The position numbers and the translations under genes are program-made. A DNA stretch of 21,042 bases from IMG/VR virus record IMGVR_UViG_3300020125_000181, positions 1 to 21,042 of that record, one strand, 5' to 3'. The notes under the pieces are model-generated. The model had not been told where the DNA came from, searched no databases, and worked only from the letters and a program-made list of their open reading frames with translations. The stretch is from a virus. Shown here one piece after another: positions 13,550 to 21,020 of the stretch (positions are counted from its first letter, which is position 1; every line of letters begins with the position of its first letter).

Positions 13550-13845
13550 AAAGGGTCCGCCGGGGCCGGCTCCACGGCCAGCTCGATCTCGATGTCGCCG
13601 AGATCCTGCCAGCCGATATCGGGATAGCCGGTGCGGCGCAGCCGCAGCCACAGCAGCAGCCGCCAGCGGTCGCCGTCGTCGACGTCGTCGCCTTCGGTGC
13701 CGAGCAGGTCGGTCATCGTGCGGCCGGTCTGGGCCTTCAACAGCGCCAGCTCGTTGGGCGTAAACCGCATCCCGGTATTCGGGTCGATCCGGACGCTGTC
13801 CGGCAGCGGCCGGACGGCGCGCATCACAGATTCGGGCTCGGCCAT
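13525..13845 (-). CDS. Tail assembly chaperone (G)
   Basis: 106 aa from ATG 13845. A second ATG at 13824 overlaps the upstream stop as TGATG and would give 99 aa. Helical protein with FTPNELALLKAQTGRTMTDL, a DRWRLLLWLRLRRTG helix and an acidic end. It binds the tape measure during tail assembly. The zero frame stops at 13525, shortly after the slippery site. Confidence 0.8.
   Translation of the reverse strand: MAEPESVMRAVRPLPDSVRIDPNTGMRFTPNELALLKAQTGRTMTDLLGTEGDDVDDGDRWRLLLWLRLRRTGYPDIGWQDLGDIEIELAVEPAPADPFTSASSMG
13549..13555 (-). promoter_or_regulatory. -1 ribosomal frameshift site CCCTTTC
   Basis: In frame it reads C CCT TTC, a canonical X-XXY-YYZ heptamer. Slipping back one base continues as CCC TTT CAC into the second chaperone frame, 22 nt before the zero-frame stop. 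Confidence 0.8.
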
Positions 13846-14225
13846 AGCATGCTCGCAATCTCGCGGTCGGCGTGGCGTTCGGCTTCCTTATCAAGCTCCG
13901 GCAACAGCGCTTCGGCGGTCGGGAAGAAGTACCGGCCGCCGGGGATGTAGGGCCGGCCGTGGCCGCCGCCGAAGTCGATCCAGCCGGCGTACGGGACGCC
14001 GCTGCCGTACCCGACCACCGCGCCGGTGCTGGTGGGCGCCGCGACGACGCTGCCGGCGAGCCGGCCGGACACGCGCGGCATCCGGCCGCGGGTGCGGCCG
14101 GCGACCGTGTCAGCGACGCGCCGGAACGCGTCCGGCGCGTCGCTCTGCACGTTGTGCGCGAGCCGGCGGGCGCCCGCTTCCAGCTCGCGCAGGCCGTGCA
14201 CTTCGACGCGGGCTTCGTCCGCCAT
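13824..14225 (-). CDS. HK97 gp10-like head-tail / tail-completion protein
   Basis: 133 aa. The pattern of an N-terminal helix (LRELEAGARRLAHNVQSDAP), RMPRVSGRLAGSVVAAPTST and the motif VPYAGWIDFGG ... GRYFFPTAEALLPEL is that of HK97 gp10-like proteins. These join head to tail or finish the tail top. ATG 14225 is 3 nt after the tail-tube stop. It lies after the tail tube gene rather than before it, which is less usual. Confidence 0.8.
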   Translation of the reverse strand: MADEARVEVHGLRELEAGARRLAHNVQSDAPDAFRRVADTVAGRTRGRMPRVSGRLAGSVVAAPTSTGAVVGYGSGVPYAGWIDFGGGHGRPYIPGGRYFFPTAEALLPELDKEAERHADREIASMLWPSPNL

Positions 14226-14228
14226 CCG

Positions 14229-14699
14229 TTACGCCTTCGCGGCGGCCGGCTCGCGGGCGGTGGTGGCGCCGGGCGTGACGCTCTTCACGGGCGGCGCGGT
14301 CAGCGACCATTCCAGGTCGATCGTCGACTCCGCCATCGCGTCGCCGGAGATCGGCGCGTACGGCTTTGGGATCACCATCCCGCTGTAGCTCGGATTGTCC
14401 GGTCCGACCGGCCGCGACTTGTACGGGATGATCTCGAACGCGACCGGCACGCCAGCGTCGACGGCGGCGCTGAGCGTGTCCTCGGTCGCGCCGACGTCGA
14501 ACGACTGTTCCAGCGTCAGCACCAGCGACCATTTCACGGCGCCGGGATAGTCGGTCTCGCCACACAGCGTGGTGATCGTCACCACCGACACGTCCGGCGA
14601 CAGTTCCAGGTGGTTGGTGACGCAGTCGAGCGCGACGTTGTCGATCGTGATCGACGCGTCGTCCAGGATCAGCGGCATGGGCGGCGGCGTTGCGGCCAT
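14229..14699 (-). CDS. Major tail tube protein
   Basis: 156 aa, ATG 14699, with AAGGA 8 nt upstream and a high-output position. Beta-rich, with SITIDNVALDCVTNHLELSP, an ETDYPGAVKWSLVLTLEQSF segment and STIDLEWSLTAPPVKS near the end, ending in an Ala/Pro tail. It forms the stacked rings of the non-contractile tail. Confidence 0.8.
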   Translation of the reverse strand: MAATPPPMPLILDDASITIDNVALDCVTNHLELSPDVSVVTITTLCGETDYPGAVKWSLVLTLEQSFDVGATEDTLSAAVDAGVPVAFEIIPYKSRPVGPDNPSYSGMVIPKPYAPISGDAMAESTIDLEWSLTAPPVKSVTPGATTAREPAAAKA

Positions 14700-14700
14700 T

Positions 14701-15129
14701 TCAGGGTCCTTCCGGGTAGACGGTCACGAGGTAGCGCAGCTCCGCGGCCAGGTACTCGATCCCGCCGAACGGCTGCCGGAGCGGCGATCCGACGGTCGGG
14801 TGCGGCCAGCTGTAGGCGTCCGCGTCGAGCCGCGTTATCACGAACGCGACCAGCTGCTCCAGCGTTTCGACGCCGGCGGCGGCGTCCAGCTGGCCGGCCA
14901 CCGCCAGGATCGACATGCGGGCGGTGAACGTGCACGCGCGGCTCATCCCGTGGCTGGTGGCGGCTTCCAGCCACGGCTCTCCCCACAGCACGATCAGCGC
15001 CGGCGGCGACACCGCGTCGACGCGGCTTTGCACGTTCGGGTCGGAGTCGGTGGCGGGCGCGAGCGCGGCCATCGCCCGCTCGCGGGCGTCGGTGATGCCG
15101 AGCACGCCACGCGTCGCCGGGACGCTCAT
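14701..15129 (-). CDS. Putative tail terminator / neck protein
   Basis: 142 aa from ATG 15129 (ATGA overlap with the connector gene). Helix-rich N-terminal half, then a conserved-looking end with YSWPHPTVGSPLRQPFGGIE and LRYLVTVY. Position between connector and tail tube fits a tail terminator or stopper. A longer frame to 15261 exists, but its extra residues are the out-of-frame reading of the connector gene. Confidence 0.6.
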   Translation of the reverse strand: MSVPATRGVLGITDARERAMAALAPATDSDPNVQSRVDAVSPPALIVLWGEPWLEAATSHGMSRACTFTARMSILAVAGQLDAAAGVETLEQLVAFVITRLDADAYSWPHPTVGSPLRQPFGGIEYLAAELRYLVTVYPEGP

Positions 15130-15443
15130 GCGACTCCGAACAGGGACTTCAGCGGCGTCAGCGTGGCGCTGTGCGGCGCGAACGAACTGGGCGGCACCGC
15201 GAGCGCCGCGCCGGGCGGCGTGGCCGGCGACCCGAACGCGGCGTCGTTGGCTTTCCACCATTCGACGCCGCGCAGCAGGTTGACGCGGTTCAGGAGCGGG
15301 TCGGGCGGGTTGACGATCTCACCGACGGCGTAGTCGATCTCCGTGGCCGCCGCGTCGAGACACGCTTGCAAGCTCGGCTGATTCGCCGGCGTGAGCGCGA
15401 TCCGGAGCGCGGCGGCCAATTCGTCAACGGTCGCGTAGGCCAC
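15126..15443 (-). CDS. Head-tail connector (gp6-like)
   Basis: 105 aa, GTG 15443 directly after the upstream stop. The N-terminus YATVDELAAALRIALT, followed by a short helix (LQACLDAAATEIDYAVG) and NRVNLLRGVEWWKANDAAFG, is the usual pattern of gp6-like connectors that bind under the portal. Confidence 0.75.
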   Translation of the reverse strand: MAYATVDELAAALRIALTPANQPSLQACLDAAATEIDYAVGEIVNPPDPLLNRVNLLRGVEWWKANDAAFGSPATPPGAALAVPPSSFAPHSATLTPLKSLFGVA

Positions 15444-15638
15444 TCAGGAGCCCTTCTCCGCCGTTTCCGGCTCAGGCGGGGTGTCGGACTTCGGCGGCCG
15501 TCCGCGCCGCTTAGGCGGGCTCGGGCTACTGCCGCCGGTGCCCTCATCGGCCGGCCCCGACTGGTCGGGCCGTACCACCTGTTGGTTCGGCGCGTCCAGC
15601 CGCTCGGGCTCGTCGCGCCGCTCGGGCTCGTCGCTCAT
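15444..15638 (-). CDS. 64-aa disordered protein with an AT-hook-like motif
   Basis: ATG at 15638 overlaps the capsid stop as ATGA. The sequence is Pro, Glu, Asp and Ser-rich with one basic block, PPKRRGRPPKSD, which contains the R-G-R-P core of AT-hooks. No folded domain is evident. It may bind packaged DNA, decorate the capsid or tune connector assembly. The motif is seen; the DNA role is inferred. Confidence 0.7.
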   Translation of the reverse strand: MSDEPERRDEPERLDAPNQQVVRPDQSGPADEGTGGSSPSPPKRRGRPPKSDTPPEPETAEKGS

Positions 15639-16837
15639 GGCGTCTTCACGATCTTGGACAGGCCGGCCGACTCGATCACGAGCGCGGCGAAGTAGCCGGC
15701 GTATGCGACCTGGACGCCGAGCACGCTCGGCTCGACCACCTGCAACGATCCGATCCGGTCTTCGTAGACCTCGGCGGCGGCGGTCGACAGCACCAGGATG
15801 GTGTCGTTCGCCATCCCGTTCGACACGTACACCGGGATCCCGCTGATCGCGCCGGCCAGGCCGGACGCGAGCGACGCGATGCTGAACCCGGACGACTGCG
15901 CGTTGGTCGGGCTGATCGGCGGGAACAGCGGCCCGAGCATCCCCATCAGCTCGGGTGGTGCTACCGCGATGATCCGGCCCTGGCCGGCGGTGGCGGCGAT
16001 CACCGGCGCCGCGGCGCCCCACAGCGCGGCCGACACGTCCGCGGCGGTCGGGGTGCCGGTCGGGATCGTCGGGCCGGCCGGCGCGGCAGCCGTCAGGTCA
16101 CTGCACGCGTGGTTTTCGGTGTCCTTCGCGTACTCGCCGGCCAGGTCATTGATGACCAGATCCATGATCGCCGGCTGCGACCAGTCGATGTCCTGCCGCG
16201 ACACGTTCACGTAGCCGCCGTACGTGGAGGCTGACACCGGCAGCTTCGCGATCGTCATCTTCTGCGACACCAGCTCGGTCTTTTCGCCGACCTGCGCGGC
16301 GGTCGCGACGTGCTGCGTGACCTTCGGCCGGCTCCACGAGCCGGATGGCAGCTGCCGCGGCCCGAGCGCGGACACCAGCGGCCGGCTGGCGTCGACGAAG
16401 TTCACGACCGGCCCGAGAATCTGCTCGGGCAGCAGGCCGGGGTTATCGCCGGTCGTCTGGTGCGCCGCGGCGCGCTGGTAGAGCGTCTGCCGGTTGACGG
16501 CTTCCTCGTTGCCGAGCCGCGCCTTCCAGAAGTCGAGCACGTACGCGCCGGCGGTGCGGTACTCGACCGTCTGCGGCGCGTTGCGGCCAGCCATCAGCCG
16601 GCCGATCTCCGCGATCCGCTCGGAGCTGTCGCCGGCGATCCGGACCGCTTCCTCCAGCGGCTGCATCTGCTCGGTCAGCTCGCGCATCCGATCCTTCGCG
16701 CGGGTCGCGAGCTCCAGCTCCTGCGGCGACAGGTCGCGCTCTTCCTTGGTGGCCTGCTCAGCCAGGTTTTCGAGCAGCTTCCGGCGGTCCTCGATCTCGC
16801 CCATGTAGCGGGCGAGCATCTGGTCGGTGGGTCCCAT
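15635..16837 (-). CDS. Major capsid protein (HK97 fold)
   Basis: 400 aa. The ATG at 16837 is chosen because AGGAGC lies 7 nt upstream; an earlier GTG at 16882 would add 15 residues without a ribosome site. Residues 1 to about 85 are a charged coiled coil (delta/scaffold domain) removed by the protease. The remainder shows the HK97 pattern: PLVSALGPRQLPSGSWSRPK, an N-arm and spine helix, SRQDIDWSQPAIMDLVINDL, and a C-terminal GIPVYVSNGMANDTILVLST and VVEPSVLGVQVAYAGY. It forms the icosahedral shell. Confidence 0.93.
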   Translation of the reverse strand: MGPTDQMLARYMGEIEDRRKLLENLAEQATKEERDLSPQELELATRAKDRMRELTEQMQPLEEAVRIAGDSSERIAEIGRLMAGRNAPQTVEYRTAGAYVLDFWKARLGNEEAVNRQTLYQRAAAHQTTGDNPGLLPEQILGPVVNFVDASRPLVSALGPRQLPSGSWSRPKVTQHVATAAQVGEKTELVSQKMTIAKLPVSASTYGGYVNVSRQDIDWSQPAIMDLVINDLAGEYAKDTENHACSDLTAAAPAGPTIPTGTPTAADVSAALWGAAAPVIAATAGQGRIIAVAPPELMGMLGPLFPPISPTNAQSSGFSIASLASGLAGAISGIPVYVSNGMANDTILVLSTAAAEVYEDRIGSLQVVEPSVLGVQVAYAGYFAALVIESAGLSKIVKTP

Positions 16838-16942
16838 GGCGGGGGCTCCTGAATAGGCGCGGTGAGTCGATCCCTGCGCCACGTCCCCCGCATCAGCCGG
16901 CCCGCCCAGCGGTCACCAACGGCTGGTAGTTCGGTGGCCTAA
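16838..16942 (-). other. Protease-capsid gap with ribosome site and hairpin
   Basis: The 105-nt gap contains the AGGAGC ribosome site (16845-16850). A 6-bp inverted repeat, GTAGTT (16926-16931) and AACTAC (16941-16946), covers the protease stop. The loop includes GGTGGCCTAAC, a sequence also present before the portal gene. It may separate protease from capsid expression. Confidence 0.45.
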
Positions 16943-17530
16943 CTACAGGCCAGCATACCGATCGCGCAGCAGAAAGTCCCGCAGCTGGTCGAGCCCGGGC
17001 GTCGTCGACCCGGCCGGCGGCGGGTCGGCGCTGCGCACCGACAGCACGTTCGCGCCGGTGTACGCCGGGTCGGGCGTCATCGCGATATGGCCGAGCCACA
17101 GCTTCGTGAAGCGCCGCTCATCCTTCGACCGCCACTCCTCGCCGCCGGGCATCGGCAGGAACGCCGCGGACGCGTCCAGCAGTTCCTCGTCGGCCAGCGT
17201 CAGCGTTTCCTCACCGAGCGGTGTCTGCGCGATCCGGACTTCCGCGACCAGCCCCTCGGGCCGGTTCGGATGCAGCGCGACGGCGCGGCCGATGGTGCGG
17301 GTGACGTCGTGGTCGCGGTTCACGCGGACCCGGTTCGCCCTGCGCTCGATCCCGGCGAACGCGCCCGGCGCGACCGACTCGCGCACCATCCGGCCCTGAT
17401 GCTCGGTCAGCGTCAGCTCGTCGTACGGCATCACGATCAGCTCGATCATGCGGCGCGGGAACGACACGCCGGCGAGCCGCGCGGCGCGGTACTGGAGCTG
17501 GCCGTCCGGGCGGGTGTCGTCGTCACTCAT
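16943..17530 (-). CDS. Prohead protease (HK97 family)
   Basis: 195 aa from ATG 17530 (ATGA overlap with the portal stop). It cleaves the capsid delta domain and itself. His74 in VNRDHD and Ser121 in LLDASAAFLPM are the probable catalytic pair, with spacing close to that of HK97 protease. The C-terminal LGHIAMTPDPAYTGANVL is the typical closing strand. The open frame further upstream reads the portal gene out of frame, so the shorter start is preferred. Confidence 0.92.
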   Translation of the reverse strand: MSDDDTRPDGQLQYRAARLAGVSFPRRMIELIVMPYDELTLTEHQGRMVRESVAPGAFAGIERRANRVRVNRDHDVTRTIGRAVALHPNRPEGLVAEVRIAQTPLGEETLTLADEELLDASAAFLPMPGGEEWRSKDERRFTKLWLGHIAMTPDPAYTGANVLSVRSADPPPAGSTTPGLDQLRDFLLRDRYAGL

Positions 17531-18777
17531 TCGGCTACCCCCTGGGGCTGCGATAGGCCGGCGGCGCCGGCCACGGTGAACCGCTCGGCGGCGCGGATCT
17601 CGTCGACGGTCAGCGCCGGATTGCCTTGCGGGTCGACGATCGCGTTCAGGATCTGCGCGGTGCGGGCGCGCGACTCCGGGTCGGGCTGCACGTACGCGTC
17701 GCGGTTCACTTCGACCGCGGTGCCGCGCGGCAACAGCCACCCGGACAGGGCCGACATCACCGCTTGCGCTTTCGGGCGCAGCCCGGCCCGCCAGTGGTAA
17801 TCGAAGATCGCGGACACGTTCGAGTACGTCATCGAGTCGCCGCCGGACGGGAGCCCCATCAGGAACGGCGGCACGCCGAGCAGCACCGCGATACCGCTCC
17901 GGGTCTGGGCGAGCAGGTCATACAGCGCCGCGTCTTTCGGGTTCACCTGCGTGGCCTGCCACTGGACACCACCCGACAGCACAGCCGGCTCCCCGATGTG
18001 CGACACGCGGGCCTGCACCCATTGCGCCTGGAGCCGCGCCGACGCGTCCGCGTCCAGCTCCTGCGGATGCGTCAGCACGCTGGTCGGCACGCCGCCGGAC
18101 GCCGCGAACTGGGTCGCGTACCGGCTCAGCATCTGCTCAGCCACGATCCGATTCTGGCCGGCGTCGAGCGGCCCCTTGCCGTGCGGCTGATCGACGGAGC
18201 TGGCGTAGCGGACATGCAGCATGTCGCTGGTCACGTCCGCCGCGCCGATCGTGTAGCGGCGCACGCCGCCGGCGATCTCGACCTGCACCGTCCACGGCGG
18301 CACGACATGGAACCGGGCCGGCATCCCGGTCGCGTAGCGGGCGGTCGCGAGCACGAACGCTTCGCCGAGCTGGTAGTCCCAGAACAGCTGTTTCGCGAAT
18401 TCCTCCCAGCTGGTGTACACGTCCGGATTCGGATTCGCGATCCACGCGGCGTCCAGCGTCGGCGCGGCGTTCACCAGGTACGGCGGCATCGTCGCCAAGA
18501 CGGACGCGTTCAGGTCGACGCATGCCCAGGCGGTATCGGTCAGCTGCGCGGCCTGCGTGCCCCACGCCGGCCACCACTCCGCCGGCCAGCCGCTCCACGC
18601 GCTCGGCAGGATCCGGGGCGGTGGTGGCCCAGCGGCACCGATGTCGGAAACGGTGACGCCGTGCGGATCACCGGGACGCGCAGACGGCGGGCCGACGGTC
18701 GCGGGCGGGACAGACGCGGGATCATTCCCATTCGGGATCTCGTCCGGCGGACGGATCGCACGCGTAAACAGCCCCAC
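17527..18777 (-). CDS. Portal protein
   Basis: 416 aa, GTG 18777, with AGGAT 8 nt upstream. The first 60 residues are a Pro-rich, disordered lead. The fold begins at WPAEWWPAWGTQAAQL. Portal hallmarks include WEEFAKQLFWDYQLGEAFVL (124-143), MLHVRYASSVDQPHGKGPLD (186-205), and SGIAVLLGVPPFLMGLPSGG (294-313) followed by a helical C-terminus. It forms the dodecamer at the packaging vertex. Confidence 0.93.
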   Translation of the reverse strand: MGLFTRAIRPPDEIPNGNDPASVPPATVGPPSARPGDPHGVTVSDIGAAGPPPPRILPSAWSGWPAEWWPAWGTQAAQLTDTAWACVDLNASVLATMPPYLVNAAPTLDAAWIANPNPDVYTSWEEFAKQLFWDYQLGEAFVLATARYATGMPARFHVVPPWTVQVEIAGGVRRYTIGAADVTSDMLHVRYASSVDQPHGKGPLDAGQNRIVAEQMLSRYATQFAASGGVPTSVLTHPQELDADASARLQAQWVQARVSHIGEPAVLSGGVQWQATQVNPKDAALYDLLAQTRSGIAVLLGVPPFLMGLPSGGDSMTYSNVSAIFDYHWRAGLRPKAQAVMSALSGWLLPRGTAVEVNRDAYVQPDPESRARTAQILNAIVDPQGNPALTVDEIRAAERFTVAGAAGLSQPQGVAE

Positions 18778-19030
18778 GACGCCGATCCTAGCGCGAACTC
18801 GTTAGGCCACCTAACCAGCAGGGAAGGATCGATGCAGGGCTAACGCCCCGGCGGGGCGCCCGTCGCACCGCGACCGGTACCGGCGGCGGGCGTCCCACAA
18901 CGCCGAAGGGCGCCCCTGGGGGTGGGCGCCCTTCGGTGGCCGCGACCGGCCACGGCCAGCGTACACCCACCGCGATGCATACCCGCCGCATAGAAATCCG
19001 CGGGCCCAGGAAATCACCGGACACCGCCGA
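18778..19030 (-). other. Terminase-portal gap with hairpins
   Basis: 253 nt without a convincing gene. It holds a 13-bp perfect hairpin (18903-18936), a 6-bp hairpin CGCCCC-GGC-GGGGCG (18844-18858) and the palindrome GTTAGG-CCA-CCTAAC (18801-18815). These probably separate terminase from portal transcription or process the mRNA. Confidence 0.5.
18903..18936 (-). terminator. 13-bp perfect hairpin after the terminase gene
   Basis: CCGAAGGGCGCCC (18903-18915) pairs with GGGCGCCCTTCGG (18924-18936) around an 8-nt loop. It is very stable but lacks a U-tract; a U-less terminator or a processing site is likely. Confidence 0.55.
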
Positions 19031-20863
19031 TCAATGCACGGCCGGCATCGGCGCCGGCCGGTGCGCGGCGACTAGGCACCAGCTGAGCGCGCGCACCAGG
19101 TGCGTCGGCCCCTTCGCGACCAGGAAGAGCCCTGACGGCGCTTCCTTGACGGCGGCGAGCTGCATCGTCTGGTCGAGTTCGGTGGTGGTGGTGTCATGCG
19201 TCAGCTGGTGGTTCAGCGCCAGGTCGCGGATCAGCGCGAGCCCGGCCTTGGTCTGCGCGGAGCCGCACGCGGTCGCCTGGCCGCGCATCCCGACCGGCAA
19301 GCGGTCGACCAGCGACGCGCCGACCTGGAGCCCGCGCAGGGGCCGCAGCGCCGCCAGCCGCTCCACGTCCGCGATCGCTGAGTCCCAGTCGCCGCGGAGC
19401 CACCCGTCGACCTCGATCCGGCCGTCCGCGAGCCGCGTCGCAGCGGCGACCGCCGCCCCGAAGCCGTAGTCGTCCTCCAACGCCACCCAGATCGGGCCGG
19501 TGCCGAACAGGCCGTCGCTGGCCAGGTCAGCCCATACGCCGTCCGGCAGGAGCGGCTCGGTCGCGCCGGTCAGCTGCGCCGCCTTCGCCGGCCACTGATT
19601 CAGCCACTGCGCCCGGAACGCCTCCACCGGGTCGGGCTCTTCCGGGTCTTCGATCTCGCCCGCTTCGATCGCCTGGAGGCGGCGCGCGATCAGCGATCGG
19701 CGGCGGAGCGTCCAATGCGGCGACGCGGCGCGCCAGGCGGCCAGGTCGTCCAGCTCCGCGCCGGCCGGCGCGCTCCACTCGATCAGCAGATCCCCCTCGC
19801 CGGCTTCCAGCTCCGCCAGCGCCACCATCCTGCGTTCGAGCATCAGCTTCGTGGCCTTCCGGTGCGCGGTCGACACGAGCCACAGCTGCGGCTGTTCGCG
19901 CTCCGTCATCGTCGGCGTCAGCCCCTCATCGACCGAGCTGGCCTTGACCTTCCATGCTTCGTCGACGGCCGCGGCCGAGACCGAGTAGCCGTACACCGCT
20001 TCCTTCGCGCGCAGCATCCACCGCGACCCGCTGGTGAGCAGCTCGATCTCTTCCTGGCCGTTCACTTCCCGCACCCGGTAGAAGTCGCGCCGCGCCTTCG
20101 CCCACACCCTGGCCGGCCGCTGAACTTCCTTGCACACCGCGAGATCCTTGCCGGTGTGGAGCACGTCTTGCGGCTCGCCGAACCGATCCGTCTGGTGCAT
20201 CCGCCAGAAACACAGCTCCCGCAGGAGCCACGACTTCCCGAGCTGCCGCGCCATCGACAGCACCATCGCTTCCCAGACCAGCCGCTCGTCCGCGTCGACC
20301 TCCAGGAGCCGGGCGGCGACCAGCCGCTGCCACCAGCGCAGCGGATAGCCGCTGCGTTCCTCCGCCCAGCGCGTGAAGTCCGGGCCGAGCGACCCGACCG
20401 CGCGGCGATGCGGCACCGACATCAGCCGCGGCCAGGTGGCGGATTCCGGCAGCTCCGCGAGCAGCGGCTCCAGCCACGGCACCGCCCACCGCGGATCCGT
20501 TGGCGCGAGACCACCGCGTTCCGGCTCCGGCTCCAGCCCGGCCAGCTCCACGCCCGGCCGCCACAGCCCTTGAGCGACCAGGATCCCGCCGCTCGCGTTG
20601 CAGCCCTCGCAGCTCGGGATCAGCCGGCAGCATCGCGACCCGCGGACGTGGCGATGCATCGCCAGCGGCGGGTCATGGTCGAGCGTCGTCGCGACCGCCT
20701 TCCGGCAATGCGCGCACTGCACCGGCGGATCGAGCCGCAGCGCTTCCAGCCGGCGGCGGTACTGCGGCTCGGCGTGCGGCTGACTCGCGGTCACAGCCGC
20801 ATCATCGCGCGCAGCCGCGCCCAGGTGCGCCCAGACGCCCGCAAACCCGCATGGTTGAGCCAT
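19031..20863 (-). CDS. Large terminase with N-terminal HNH-like domain
   Basis: 610 aa from ATG 20863; a TTG (20914) and a GTG (20794) are alternatives, none with a ribosome site, and all keep the HNH part. Residues 50-92 carry CAHC, DHDPP (His63) and LIPSCEGCNASGG, the zinc and metal pattern of HNH nucleases. The ATPase follows: Walker A ARQLGKSW (205-212), Walker B VDEAW (Asp301, Glu302), coupling motif STAH (331-334), then LNQW (421-424). The nuclease domain begins at GPIWVALEDDYGFG (Asp464/465) with Asp520; the third acidic residue near the C-terminus is not evident. It cuts and packages the genome. In most HK97-type phages the HNH protein is a separate neighbour. Confidence 0.88.
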   Translation of the reverse strand: MAQPCGFAGVWAHLGAAARDDAAVTASQPHAEPQYRRRLEALRLDPPVQCAHCRKAVATTLDHDPPLAMHRHVRGSRCCRLIPSCEGCNASGGILVAQGLWRPGVELAGLEPEPERGGLAPTDPRWAVPWLEPLLAELPESATWPRLMSVPHRRAVGSLGPDFTRWAEERSGYPLRWWQRLVAARLLEVDADERLVWEAMVLSMARQLGKSWLLRELCFWRMHQTDRFGEPQDVLHTGKDLAVCKEVQRPARVWAKARRDFYRVREVNGQEEIELLTSGSRWMLRAKEAVYGYSVSAAAVDEAWKVKASSVDEGLTPTMTEREQPQLWLVSTAHRKATKLMLERRMVALAELEAGEGDLLIEWSAPAGAELDDLAAWRAASPHWTLRRRSLIARRLQAIEAGEIEDPEEPDPVEAFRAQWLNQWPAKAAQLTGATEPLLPDGVWADLASDGLFGTGPIWVALEDDYGFGAAVAAATRLADGRIEVDGWLRGDWDSAIADVERLAALRPLRGLQVGASLVDRLPVGMRGQATACGSAQTKAGLALIRDLALNHQLTHDTTTTELDQTMQLAAVKEAPSGLFLVAKGPTHLVRALSWCLVAAHRPAPMPAVH

Positions 20864-20912
20864 GTAGGGGGGAAAAGAGCCGGTAAGCGGAGCTCCCGGC
20901 GGCGGCCCACCC

Positions 20913-21020
20913 AAAAAAACGGCCCCGCACCCCGCCTACCACCCACCACCCACTACCCCGTTTTTTTCTTGCGGGGGGGTGGGGGGGTGCCAGCCACCAC
21001 TACCCCCGTCGTTTCCTGGG
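20913..21020. other. Non-coding region before the terminase: A7/T7 inverted repeat, G-quadruplex pattern, candidate cos/pac
   Basis: AAAAAAACGG (20913-20922) and CCGTTTTTTT (20958-20967) form a 10-bp inverted repeat. Between them the minus strand carries GGGG, GGG, GGG, GGGG and GGGG runs with short loops. Just beyond, 20972-20987 is a G7-T-G7 run on the plus strand. No gene lies here apart from the possible TTG start. The place next to the terminase fits a packaging or origin element. Confidence 0.55.

Noticed and set aside
11490-13550. 686-codon open frame on the plus strand
   Set aside because: Antisense to the tape measure protein; product is Arg/Asp/His-rich without domains.
18788-19024. 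78-codon minus-strand frame between terminase and portal
   Set aside because: It spans the 13-bp hairpin and other inverted repeats; Pro/Arg-rich product with no domain.
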